A DNA stretch of 64,000 nt, from contig WBMV01002681.1 in NCBI GenBank assembly GCA_013396655.1, positions 186,001 through 250,000 on the forward strand, read 5' to 3'. Each line of letters starts with the position of its first letter. Positions within the stretch are counted from its first letter, which is position 1. This DNA is from Campylorhamphus procurvoides (taxonomy: Eukaryota > Chordata > Aves > Passeriformes > Dendrocolaptidae). The position numbers and the translations under genes were made by a program. The notes under the pieces are model-generated. The model saw nothing but the letters and a program-made list of their open reading frames with translations. It was not told where the DNA came from and made no database searches. This document shows positions 25,301-36,124 of this stretch, piece by piece.

Positions 25301-27345
25301 GAGGGACCCACAGAAGCAAAACAGAGTGCTCTTGGTTCTTAATGGGTACGTCTCAAGGACTAAAACAAGCTGGGATTAGTTAGGGTGTATTTGAACTACA
25401 CAAGCTTATCTAAGGTCTGCTGTAGCTCAGGCTGACACAGGAGCAGCAGTAGAGCTGTGTGACCATAACCAGCTCTCCATCTCCTGCTCTGAGTGGATCC
25501 TGGCACAAGGCAGAATATGGACCTTTTATTCTTGTCCTGCTGGCTAGATGAAACCCCACTGTCTACAGATCAAAGGGGTTTGATGGACTGCCAAAAATAG
25601 TAACCTATACGTAAAACATGTGCTCCATTTATAGTGATCATTTGGAAAGTTTCCTGCTACTGCAGAAATTCAGATTACATTGATTTACTGTTCAGTACTG
25701 CAATATACTGAGAGGCTTTTCAATGAGTTCTATTGTATGCATTTGCAGAAAGGCTGGGGAGATTTCTTCCTTCCTTCCTTTCCCTTCAGTATATAATGCA
25801 TAATCATGTGAAGGACATCTTTCTGAGGTTTTGCATAGCTCTGGTGAACTGGGTTAGTATCTGCTCTGCACTTTGAAAGACATTGTTACCTGTGCTGATG
25901 CTTTAGCCTTTGAAAATGAAGTGCTGTTTCTTTTGATGTAAAGAGCATCTCTCCAGTATTTATGGAATCATTTTACTTTACCTCTCCGTCTATAGGCTGT
26001 TAGCTATGGAGTATGTCCTGCATGTTGTTTTCAGGCACTTCAATGGCTTTTGTGTGAAGAGACCAGTGATTCACATAGCAGTTAAACAGGAAGGCAGACA
26101 TGGTACAGCCACCCTGTGTTTCAGCACTTGAGCCTATTTGTGCTGTGGCCAATTCACCCTTCCTAAGTCCCATCTATGTTCTGTTTGGCAAAAAAAGCTA
26201 CTTTCAGGATCCTTCCTGGAGGAGTCTTAACACCACTGAACTGCCACAAAGGTGCTGCATTTATAGACAACTTGAGCTTACGTTATTTTTATAACAAGAA
26301 AGACATGATACACGGGGCAATATAAACTGAGGTGGACACTGAGAAATAAATCAGGGAGTATAATAGTGCTGCATCCTCTGCTGAGCCAACCTACACAGAT
26401 CTAGTCTCTGTATTGACCAAATAGGATTTGATATATAGCTAACAAACAAGGCTGAAAGGAAAGCATCTGTAGCTCTTTTGATTCATAAAAAGGCTCATTA
26501 GTGCACACATATATATATATTCTGAAAAGAGTAAATTTACTGAAAAGCTGGCAAATATGAGAATAAAAGCTCAAGCAACAAGCAGTAACTTCTGGCCTGC
26601 AATGTTTCAACCTGTTTGCAAACAGTGATCCTTTTTGGTGGATGATAAAGAAGACAAACTCACCCTTCATTTGAGAACTCATATTAAGGAATGATGTAAT
26701 AATCTTCTCTCAAATATTTTATATGCCTAACAATATTCAGAAATGGCCCTTTTTCCTTTCTGATTTTGTTTTTATAAAACAGTTTCCTTCAGCTCGTAAG
26801 TGCAAATAGGCACCATAAGAGTTAATTATTCTATCTCTGGATGCTATTAAATTTACCCCAATTCACCCTCTGCTTCCCGTCTGTTAATGTCCTATGGATC
26901 AAAGCTCAATATAACTATTTTAGACCAAGAGTTCAAAACGCTACCATTCATATTGCAACTTAACAGGAAAGCATGAGTTGCTTTTCCTCCTAATAATTAA
27001 TACCTTTTTGAGTTATGGTGGTTTTTTTGTTTGTGGGTTTTTTATGGGTTTGTTTATTAGTTTGTTTGGCCAGTTGGTTGGTTGGTTTTTACCTGAAGAA
27101 TTAATTCAGGTTTTCCTGTTTTATAGTCCTAACCTCAAAGATTGCATCAATCTGTTTTCATGCATCCATTATGTGTCAATCATTTGAAGGAGAAAAAAAA
27201 ATAATTAACCTAACCACACTGAATAAGGGTAAATAACGTTTCTGAAAGAAGCATGGGTTTAGAACGGCAGCAGGAAAAAGGAAAGCCTTTCCTCGGCTCT
27301 TTTTCCTTTCCTTGTGGAAGGGACAAAGACATTTTTATTTTAGAT
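22340..27345. other. Non-coding DNA, no gene seen
   Basis: Five kilobases of mostly unique sequence. A T-run lies at about 23519-23532, a short (AT)n at 26508-26520, a (TTCC)n-like run at 25768-25783 and a TTGG run at about 27065-27085. The blocks at 22620-22980 and 24220-24670 are repeat-free and contain homeodomain- and CCAAT-like cores (GATGATTGGCTAATG near 24560), so enhancer activity is conceivable but unsupported. No exon was recognised. Confidence 0.5.
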
Positions 27346-27513
27346 CTCTGCAGAATTACCAGCAAGCGTTCCTGGCATCCGCTCCGTTTGCGACCTGAGC
27401 GCTGCGCGCACAAGGCGCTGTTTCAATGAGTGCCCAAACGGGACACCCTCCTTCCCTGCCTGCCGAGCGCGGCACTGTGCCCTAAGGTGGCTTGGCTTGT
27501 CGAACCCACGGCC

Positions 27514-27695
27514 ATGCCCGCACAGGGGCATTTCCCGCAGCCCCCCTTTGTCCCGCCCGGGTCCCCGCAGCGCAGCACGGCCGGCCCAAGCTCGGGGTCC
27601 CCCTGGCGGCTTGGGAGCGGCGGCATCCTGATGCTCCTGCTGCTGCTGCTGCTGCTGCTGCTTCTGCTCCTGCCCGGCACGGGGCTGGAGAAAGG
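27514..27695 (+). other. Candidate first coding exon with leucine-rich segment
   Basis: From the ATG at 27514 (context ACGGCCATGC, G at -3) an open frame runs 60 codons to the end of the CpG island. The first 40 residues are rich in Pro, Gly and Ser; residues 41-53 are then 13 consecutive leucines, followed by PGTGLEKG. A hydrophobic run of this length would act as a signal anchor or, from the internal ATG at 27631, as a signal-peptide core. The frame meets AGG|GTGAGG at 27696, a fair splice donor, just before an in-frame TGA that uses the same bases. I know no protein with this start. The leucines come mostly from a (CTG)8 microsatellite, so chance is a serious alternative. Confidence 0.18.
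27637..27660 (+). repeat. (CTG)8 triplet microsatellite
   Basis: Eight uninterrupted CTG units, then CTT CTG CTC CTG. On the opposite strand they read CAG. They lie in the 3' half of the CpG island. They account for the leucine, glutamine, serine or alanine runs of every frame that crosses this point. Confidence 0.9.
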
Positions 27696-27914
27696 GTGAG
27701 GGCTGGCATGATTCCGAACCGCTCCAGCCTCTTTGAGGGTCACAGGAAGAAAAGGAGGAGCTCGGTACAGGAGAGTGTGTCTGTGGACGTAGCCCGTGCA
27801 TCAGTGACACGGCCCCTGAGGAGAGCAAGGAGCTCACAGGTTCAGTTTAAGTGACGGTGTCAGCAGCACAGAATTATTAACTAGGAATTTGCAATCTCTC
27901 AACACCTATACTCC

Positions 27915-28434
27915 AAGTGGTGCCTCCCCTGGAGTACTGAAACTCTGGAGCTCTGAGGTCCCAGCACAGAGATGCACACTGACTTGTTGGAGTGTCTGGA
28001 GGAGGGCTGCCAAGTTGATTAGGGATGGTGCATCTCTCCTATGAGGAAAAGCTAAGAGAATTGGGATTGTTCAGTCTAGAGAAGAGAAGGCTTCAGGGTG
28101 ATCTAATTGCAGACTTCCAGTATCTGAAGGGAGCCTGCAAAGAAAGATGGAGAGGGACTTTTCCAGGACCATGTACTGACAAGTCAAGGAGAGGTAGAGA
28201 GTACAGTTAGAATAGATATGAGGAAAAAAATTCTTTACTGTGAGGATTGTGAGGCTCTGGAACAGATTGCCCAGAGAGGTTGTAGATGCCCCATGCCTGG
28301 AAGTGTTCAAGGCAAGATTGGATGGAGCTCTGAGCAACCCAGTCTAGTGAAAGATGTCCCTGCCCATGCCAGGGAAGAGATGGTTGAGAATAGATGATCT
28401 TTAAGGTCCCTTCTAACTCAGGACATTCTATGAT
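27915..28434 (+). mobile_element. CR1 LINE 3' fragment, sense
   Basis: This follows the avian CR1 3' region in sense order: GTGCCTCCCCTGGAGTACTG, GACTTGTTGGAGTGTCTGGA, TCTCCTATGAGGAAAAGCTA, TTGTTCAGTCTAGAGAAGAG, TAGATATGAGGAAAAAAATT, GCCCAGAGAGGTTGTAGATG, GAGCTCTGAGCAACCCAGTC, TAAGGTCCCTTCTAACTCAG, and the end ATTCTATGATA at 28425-28434. It is 5'-truncated, about 520 bases long, and carries frame-breaking changes, so no reverse transcriptase can be made from it. It lies 200 bases downstream of the CpG island. The opposite-facing CR1 at 18.8 kb is from a similar young lineage. Confidence 0.93.
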
Positions 28435-28439
28435 ACGTA

Positions 28440-29300
28440 TTTTAATATTTTCATTCTAAAAAGCATATTAAAAGCTTGGGCGGTGTACCATGCCTTTGTA
28501 CCATGCGTGCGAATACTTCTTCAGAAATAGGGCATTAGATTAGAAGATGAGAGATTGCGAATTCATAATTAATAAATTCTATGCTGCATACAAGGTATTT
28601 ACCCCTGTCAAATACCTACCTAAGTTATGTTGTTAAAAAAACTAATTCAAACAGCTTTGATCTCAGCTCACATAAAATGCCCTCAGATGAAAGTCAAACA
28701 CTGCAGAAATAACCATGCAGTTTTGAGGTGGTGCTGCTCAAACTGTGGAGGGAACGGCGTTGGCTCCAGCTAAAGGACTGACACGCCCCCCTCCACCAGC
28801 CTCCCTCTCCTTCCAGTTCCACCCACAGCATCAGCCCTTTCCCTGATTTAAAGTTGTTGCCCAGGACTTCTTATAAGCCATTTAGCCCTGCTCAACTGTA
28901 CAACATGAAGAATGCGTATTTTTCTTTCTGCCTAATGTTAGCTTTATCAGGAAAATTTAGCTGGAGTTTGATGTTCAGAAGGGTAAAGAGGTGTTGGGAG
29001 GTGGGAATAGCCCAGGCGAGCTGTGTGTATACCAACTGCTCATTTAAGTAAAGGCAAGGAAAGCAGCCTGGCTACAAAAAATAAAATATTACAGGCTATA
29101 TCATGAGGTTTGAATGTGAACTTACGTACACAATGCTTCTTTCACAGGATTCCTGCTGTAAACTTTGTCCTTTACTGGGTGATTCAATCCTCTGTAATGA
29201 AAAAGTTGCCCCACTCTGAACTTTCTTGACTTTTTTTACTTTCCCAAGAATAGTAATAACAGAAACTAAAACAAAAGACAGAAGAAAATATACTCCAGCT
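28440..29300. other. Non-coding DNA, no gene seen
   Basis: Unique AT-rich sequence between the CR1 copy and the tandem duplication. Short frames only. A C-rich run of about 60 bases lies near 28785-28835. No feature can be supported. Confidence 0.5.
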
Positions 29301-29306
29301 TTTGTT

Positions 29307-29399
29307 AAAAGAATCTTTCTTGCAAAATGAAAAGCCATAGTACCACTGGGATCAGCCATTCTTAGAAAATGAAAAGCCATTGTACCAATGAGATCTGCC
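29307..29399 (+). repeat. 42-bp tandem duplication (two copies)
   Basis: Copy A (29316-29357) and copy B (29358-29399) abut and agree at 35 of 42 positions; the shared core is AAAATGAAAAGCCAT. Because 42 is a multiple of three, a minus-strand frame through it repeats a 14-residue unit beginning MAFHF, but I recognise no protein. Copy A, with nine more bases to its left, is also the left arm of the inverted repeat whose right arm is at 30135-30181. The 735 bases between the duplication and that arm hold only short frames. Confidence 0.85.
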
Positions 29400-30134
29400 C
29401 TTCAGAGCTTCTGAAATTTTGCCACAGCCACCACAGCTGCTACAGAAATTAATTTGATACAGCACTGCATTCCCTTTATGGTTAATTCACACTTATCCAG
29501 TGGGTGACCTATCCAACTTGTGGACAGACAGGGCAGTAAGTGAGAAGTCACCTGAATCCAGAAGCAGTACAGCTATCCTTGTCTCATCTGTATTCCCTAG
29601 TTTGGAGACGTGCCATATTGAAGCAATAGCTTTTTTTCCTCTCCATCTGATCTGATCTTGTGGGCTGCTGCAAAATAGCGTTGCCCTGTTTATGTTTTTG
29701 ACTGGCCGGGGTACCCCACTCATGTGTTATGTAGCCCTGGATAACATAAACCTTACTAAATGACAGACACCATGCACCAAAGAAAACACCTGGTGATAAT
29801 CCTTGTTCCATTGCTGTTATGCTTCCAGATTTGCTGCTTCTTTCATAGACCTTATTTATTTGCTCTGTGCAAATCTCCTTCAATAAGCATGACAGCTTCT
29901 TTCTAGGCCTTTGTTTGCAAGTATACATGTATTTATGCATGTGTGAATACAAGATCCTCTAAATTCTTAACTAGCTTAGGGCACTTTGTAGTCAGAATCC
30001 TGACTATGTTTGATAAGTGCACAAATTCCTAGCAACTTGCTGGTCCATGTTTTAACAATGAATATCATCATGTGGCTTGACCAACATTCACTTTTTGAAG
30101 AAAATTATTCTAACTTATAAATACAGATTCAGGA

Positions 30135-30181
30135 GACCCCTGTGGTACCATGGCTTTTCATTTTCCAAGAAAGATTCTTTT
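30135..30181 (-). repeat. Inverted third copy of the 29.3-kb repeat
   Basis: These 47 bases are the reverse complement of 29307-29353 with four mismatches (43 of 47 identical). The core reads ATGGCTTTTCATTTT. The arms are separated by 781 bases. Outside the arms the similarity stops quickly, so this is a discrete unit and not part of a long inverted duplication. I do not recognise a known transposon terminus. It could be the paired ends of an unknown non-autonomous element, a short inverted segmental copy, or a gene-conversion product. Confidence 0.85.
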
Positions 30182-30809
30182 GACACAGTAATTGTGCTGC
30201 TCATGAATACAACCCCAGAAACACTACTACAAACGTAGGGAACTGGAAAGTATTCAATCAATGTATCAGTTTATTGCTAAAGCAAGATCATATTCCAACA
30301 GAGAGAATATGAAAACCAATATACCAATAGACCACAGTCTTTTATTAACTACTGAGTGTTTTAAAACACAACAATGTGCAAAGTCTTTGTGCAAATTGAG
30401 TGCCAGGCTTCACTTTTGTTACTATTTTGATAGATAGTAAAAGATTTGGTCCAGTAAATACAAAACTGACATATGTGTACCAGTACAGCAAATTCTAAAA
30501 ATGCACATGAGGCACAAAGAGCCCAGACTATTTATTCTTTGAGTGTACTGTGTTTGGTATGTTGTATGTTAACTGTTAAGTATGCTTAAAGAATTACTTT
30601 GTGATTGCACTCTCACAGGATGTCCTTTTGTTTTTCCAAGGAATATTCCCCAGTGTTTCTCTTTTCATTCAGATGCCTCAAGCATGACCACAGGAAGACA
30701 TTATTTCCCCCTTACGATTCAGGAGTATGTATCCGCATAAGACCCATGCCATGCTGTTAAACTAACAATTGTTCGATAATTTATTTCTCTCTTGTTTCTC
30801 GCTTTCCAG
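30182..30809. other. Non-coding DNA upstream of an exon-like frame
   Basis: Unique sequence with no frame of useful length. Its last 30 bases form a pyrimidine-rich stretch ending in CTTTCCAG, a good match to a splice acceptor for the candidate exon that begins at 30810. Confidence 0.45.
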
Positions 30810-30973
30810 TGGAAATACATGATCCAAATCTGAGTGAACTGACTGCAGACGTTTTTGTTGACTTTATAGACTTTGATTGTATCTTTGATACAAGAGAATT
30901 TGCCGTGCAGGATGGGAGTGTAATTCCATCATGGACTTCTGGTGACCTCATAAACCATGAGAGCTGGCATTGA
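30810..30973 (+). other. Candidate terminal coding exon
   Basis: A polypyrimidine tract and AG (30808-30809) precede a frame that is open for 53 complete codons, starting at 30812 (a split codon before it), and ends at TGA 30971-30973. The predicted peptide is acidic, begins EIHDPNLSELTADVF and ends NHESWH. Potential AATAAA polyadenylation signals follow at 31234 and 31378. I recognise no protein family. The downstream bases (about 30970-31030) look like an old interspersed repeat, which weakens the case. A lone frame of this size can arise by chance. Confidence 0.15.
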
Positions 30974-31029
30974 CTTTAATGGGCACCACGTGGTTAAGTT
31001 CCCATGCATCATTTTGAAAATGTAGGGTT

Positions 31030-34000
31030 TCATTTGATATTGCAGAAGGATACCAGACCTACCATGTCAAATTGTTTCTCTTGCTTCTGAAGGAGCCACC
31101 CGCTTTATGTTACAGTCAGTCCTCTTTGGTAGCAAATGAAATATGTCATTCTGGAAAATTAGTATTTTCTCTGGCAAAATGAACTGAAAAGTGTGTTTCA
31201 CAGAAAAGCACATATTTGGGTTATATTCTTTTAAATAAACTTTCTAAAAACATGGCAGTAAATTCAAGGAAAGGTGTGGTTTGTTCAGCACTGGCTTTGC
31301 TTGTAAACTGACTTTGCTTGCAAATTTCTAAGTATGAGACATTTAAAAAAATTAGTTGGCACATCAGAAAATACAGGAATAAAATTGTTATGGGTTGGTT
31401 GAAAAACTAGAACATGTGAAACTCAGTTTAAGTTAAGTTAGCTCAAATTGCTAATGTTGAATGACCTAAGTTAAAAGCTACTTAAGCTAAAGCAATTTAA
31501 CTGTATTCAGTGCACCAGTTCTAGGACTCTGTTATTAAAAATTCTCAGAGGTCAAATTTAAATAAGGTTGACTTGAAGTTTCAGTTTATGAAATTTGTTC
31601 TGTTACCTTTATAAGGAACTTGGAGATTTTCCTCTGCCTTCTCTTAATCGAGATTTCACGTGTACACCCATTGTGTGTACCTAAAAAAAGTTGCCAGTTA
31701 TCAGTATAAAAATAAGTTCTGTCAGCATGGCTATGATTCAGGAAAATGTGGCAATGAAGACATAACCTGTGTGTCAGCTTAGCTTTTTTATCATATATGA
31801 CATCAGTATATAACAAGGAGATGCTCTAAAAATTGCTCATTGTGACAGATTATTCAAAAACTACCTACTCTGCCCTTTCTACTGGCTAAATGGGAAGTCT
31901 GCAGTGTTTGTCATTCTCTGTGATAACTTTTGAACTGCATTTATCACTGCTCCCTGTGCTATATTGCAGTGAGAAGTACTGCAATTTTTTTGTCATGTGT
32001 GTGGCTCATCCATAAGGTATAGTACTCCTTTTAGTAGTTCTATCCTGTGTCCTAGAGCCAGATGTAGAGCTAGGTGGAATAACTGCATGTCTTAAATTTA
32101 GTTTAAATGTCTTTTTAAAGAATTCTGAATGTGGGTGTGTGGCAGAAGGTTGGTTCAACAGTGTTGGTGTCATAGTACAGTAATGTAGATTTTACACAAG
32201 CTCCTTCTTAATGGCACTCAGAATTATCCTGGTTGTAATCTCATAGCTGAGATAGTTAATAAATCACAGGCATATGGAAGGCTGTAACAGCCTTGGGATG
32301 CAAGTTGTACTGTACTAGGTTAGATAGTTTGTACAGGAGGAAGATCCATAAGGCTTATTGAATAAATAGATGAATCTTCTCTCTACTCCATGGAAAATGA
32401 TGCATGTTTTTGGTTTGTTTGTACTACTTTCTCCACATGAAACGTGTGTTTAGTCCAACAATTCTGTGGTTTCCTCACTTTGTGATAATAATTAACACTC
32501 TCACTGAAGTCTAAGTAGTGATGACATTTGTTTAAGGGCCTGACTCTGATTTTTCTTGCTGTTTTGCCTTATGTTACTTTCAATATACAATTGAAACCAT
32601 TTTGGAAAATCAAAAGGTTCATAGACCTGTTGTTTTTTTGATCTTACTGACCATTTAGAAACTCTTTCATGCGATATATACTTCAGCCTTTCTGGGTGGA
32701 CAACCTCTCCAGCCCTGTGGGTCTGAGTTGACAGCAGCAAGCTGAAACTAAAGCAGGCTATACAGGGAACTAAAGTTTCCTTTTATTCCACCCTGCCCCC
32801 CCTCTCCCCCCCCAAACACTGAAGAAACAGATAAACAGACATAATTAATACAAAAGTAAAACCGTCAGAAAGGAATTATTGTTTAGGAGGCAAATGTGTT
32901 AGGAGAGAAAAAGAATATCTTAAACCTTACTTTAGAGATTCCTGAAACTCTGGAGAAAATTTATTTTAAGAAATATGACAACGGTTCTCTACTCTTCTCA
33001 ATAATCTTGTAAGAAAGATTAATAGCCTTGGAGTAGATGTACATATTTTGAACTTCCTTTTCTGGACAGAGCACAAAGAAAACCTGGCTTGTTTGTGGTT
33101 GTAGAAGAATCATAGGTGGCTTTGTATAAGAAAGGCAGGTAGCTGCCAGAAAGATACAAGCCTCCTTCCCTTTCCCTGTTCTTTTTTTCCACAATAACTT
33201 TTTTCAATATGTTGCCATTTCCCCCCCCCATTTTTCCTAAATAAAATGAAATGTCAAATCAGCAGAGAATTAAAATGTATTTATAAAAAAACAACCAAAA
33301 GGGCATCTGATGTTTTACAGACATTCCAACACCTTCAGGAAATTTGAACTCACACCAAAGGGTCTGATATTCATTTGAATCTCCATCTGTGCTGAAGCAC
33401 ATGTGTGCACACAACACACATTGAACCACTACAGTGGAAAAAAAATCCCTGCTCTTAAATTATAGCAGCTCTCTACAATTCTTCTGTAACCACAAAGGCT
33501 TTGGTAGTTTTGAGACATTGCAGTGGCTTCGGGTGATCTGATCACAGCGCTTAGTTTTGTTAAAGAAATCCCTTTGCTGAAAGGTATGGAAAAGCTGTAG
33601 AGAAACACGGGGAGCTGCATTCTCACAGCATGAGGGTAGTTTGGAGTAAAGGGGAAGGGTTCAAGAATCCATTGTGACAGCAGACACCCTACAGCCAGAG
33701 TTAACGCTGGAAATACTGCAGTTTTAGTTCCCTCACCAGAAATCCCCATGCTCACAGGAACGGATATAGTCATTAGTCCTCAATGGCAATATGACCTTTC
33801 CCTTTAAGTATCTGTGTGATGCTTTTGATCCTTTTGACTCTCTCTAAGGGATAGATTAAATATGTGGCACAATGTCTACTCCTGAGTGAGGATTAAGCCT
33901 GGCTTTTGGAAGCAGAACTATATTGCCTAACCCATCGCCATTTATCATGTTCTCTGGGGACCTATTCTCCATTTTTCTTCCCCTCCCCCACACTTTAAGA

Positions 34001-35920
34001 AAATCCCCTTCTCTGGGGTTTAATACTGATCTCAGCTGCATTGGCCTTGGCTTCATCGTAGTTGCTTTGGATTTGACACTGAACCAGGTCTAGTGTCTCA
34101 GATATCTTGTTAAACAAAGTGCTATTTTGAGGCTCAGCTCTCATGCAACCCTTGCTTCCTTTAGCACATTTTTGTGTATGAATTTCAATAATATATACCC
34201 TAAAATGGTTTATAGTTTTGTATCACCCTGTATTTCAATGGAATTCCCTGAGGATAAACCTTGCCTTTTAATACTTGTATTCTGATTTAATGAAGCAGTG
34301 AAGCATATGATTACCTTCAGGACTTGTGCAAATCCCACGAACTTCAATTAAACCCAAGAACATGGTTTAGTGCTTCACTAACCAGGGATGTTTAAGGTTA
34401 ACATGCACCTATATATTTTACTGAATCAAGTCTTAGTGTTTTATCCATTCTTATTTCTCTTTCTCTTTTTCTCTGTCTGATGATATAATAATTTTGGTCT
34501 TGGAGTATCCTTGCATGCTGCTTCCAAGTAAGGCGCTAGAGTGGGACTGAAGGTCTCATTCAGGAGAGGATAAAATTAATCAGTTCTGCAGCTGTGAACT
34601 AGAGAAGGCACAGCAAGCCTCCCAGTAAAATGAAAAAGTGATGGTATGCCACTCTGACTCATAAAAATGTAATTTAAGTATTGCCCTCTCAATAAAAACA
34701 TCACATTTAGGACACAATAATCCCCTTCTGAACCTTATCTTACTTTTCAACAGCTCTTTGGACTCTTAGAATTGATGCACTTTGAATTTCCTGTTGGTCA
34801 GGTAGCATGACTTTCTGTAGCACCCTCCCACAACCACTGCTTTGCATGTCGTTCTGAGCAGGCAATATCCAGACACAGCGGAAAGCTGAATCCTTGGTCT
34901 AAAACTCAGTAAATTCAGAAGCTTTAAGGTACTTAGTTGGCAGACTTCAGAACTACCATTGCTCAGAGCTGTGGCCTTTGCACATGTTGCACCAAAATTA
35001 GTGAAACTTTAAAAATGCTTTTCAATTGTTTTCTCAAGACTCTTGCCAGAATCTTTGCCTTCTTTTCATACTTTTTTCTTTTAATAAGCTCTGATTTATG
35101 ACAAGAAATCACCAGACACCTAGGTTCTTTGGGCTTATTAAAACAGACAAATTCTTTGGTGTTCGAAATTCATCATAAGAACATATATTTTTTCCATACT
35201 AGATTGAATCATTGTAGGCAAGTGCCCCAGGCCTCCTCCCAGCTATGGTCTGGAGGTATTTCAGCACAAGATAAAAATAACCCTTTCCAGTTCCTGGCTC
35301 AATAAAGCCAATATTTTCACTGGAGGCAGAAGGATGATTCCTTTCTCATCCCCACAGTATTCTGCATTCTACCTATATCAAAGGATTTGCTGGCTCTTCC
35401 TTAACATGTACAGTGTAGTTTATCTTCCAAATAGGAGTCATCTTCCTAGCTTCCATGTCTGAGTTGCACTGGTGATTTATATGCTCACTGTCTGTTTTCA
35501 TGATGTCTTTCCTGGCTGTCTTGTATCTCTCCCCAGTGGAGCACTGGGCCCTAAAATCTTTGCAGTAAGGACAGGCAATCAGTCTTCTCTAGATACATAT
35601 TGGATTTTACTGGTGCCTGAGCCTATAGAACGTGCCAATGTCTTTTGTGGTTCTGGCATGGAAACCTCAGGAAAATGTGGAGTTTTGGTTTGGATAAGAG
35701 AGGAGGTGTTTGGGACTTTTTTAAGCAAAGTGTTCTTTATTTATTGTTCTTTTCATAAGATAATGCTGGGAATAGATGAGCAAGTTTCAGGAGTTTTGGA
35801 ACTGCAGGGTGGTGTTTCTGCTCAAAATCACAGAACCATATGTTAACTTTGGATTCTCTCTTTGGAAGCAGCCTCATTGCAAAGTGCATCTCTGCTTCAT
35901 TCAGATAAGGGATTTAAGAA
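31030..35920. other. Non-coding DNA with two C-rich runs
   Basis: Nearly five kilobases of mostly unique sequence and no recognisable exon. Low-complexity sites are a C-rich run at 32791-32813 (runs of 3, 7 and 8 C, so G-quadruplex-like on the minus strand) and nine C at 33221-33229. A plus-strand frame of 124 codons (35472-35846) is the longest here; it shows no domain and no convincing splice borders. Confidence 0.5.
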
Positions 35921-35924
35921 TATA

Positions 35925-36122
35925 GGAATGGCCATATCACATGGCCCAAAGACCTCTCCAGCCCAGCAACCTGACTCACAACAGTCAGCAGTGCATGCTT
36001 AAGAAATGTGTCTGCCAAACATATACTGAAATTTTCTGTGCCAGTGCAAATTGGAGTCAGACATATGATATTTAACACTGTAATTAATAGTCCTTGATTT
36101 TTATCCTCATGAATATTTCTAA
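35925..36122 (-). mobile_element. Ancient CR1-type LINE 3' fragment, antisense
   Basis: The plus strand runs TATAGGAATGGCCATATCAC, then CCCAAAGACCTCTCCAGCCC, then, after a diverged middle, ATCCTCATGAATATTTCTAACC. This is the order of an antisense old amniote CR1 3' end (AAGAATGGCCATACTGGGTC, CATCTAGCCCAG, CTCCATGAATTTATCTAATC). It belongs to the same old group as the 13.2-kb copy but covers the more 3' part. It is highly diverged, and its middle third is recognised only by position. Confidence 0.6.
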
Positions 36123-36124
36123 CC

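Larger units (their letters stand above)
27350..27700. promoter_or_regulatory. CpG island, candidate promoter
   Basis: Counting by eye gives nine CpG in the 60 bases at 27361-27420 and about 27 CpG across 27360-27660, against almost none in the kilobases on either side. G+C is clearly higher than the surroundings. Unmethylated CpG islands of this kind usually mark vertebrate promoters. There is no TATA box that decides the direction. On the plus strand a frame with a leucine run ends in a splice-donor-like site at 27696; on the minus strand a 165-codon frame crosses the whole island. Either strand, or neither, may be transcribed. Confidence 0.6.

Noticed and set aside
27340..27837. A 165-codon minus-strand frame with a glutamine run
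   Set aside because: It spans the CpG island and the (CAG)8 strand of the microsatellite. GC-rich DNA has few stop codons, all registers are long here, and no domain is visible. The island is reported instead.
29096..29380. A 94-codon minus-strand frame with a repeated MAFHF unit and a hydrophobic stretch
   Set aside because: The repeat reflects the 42-bp DNA duplication, and no homologue or splice support is recognised.
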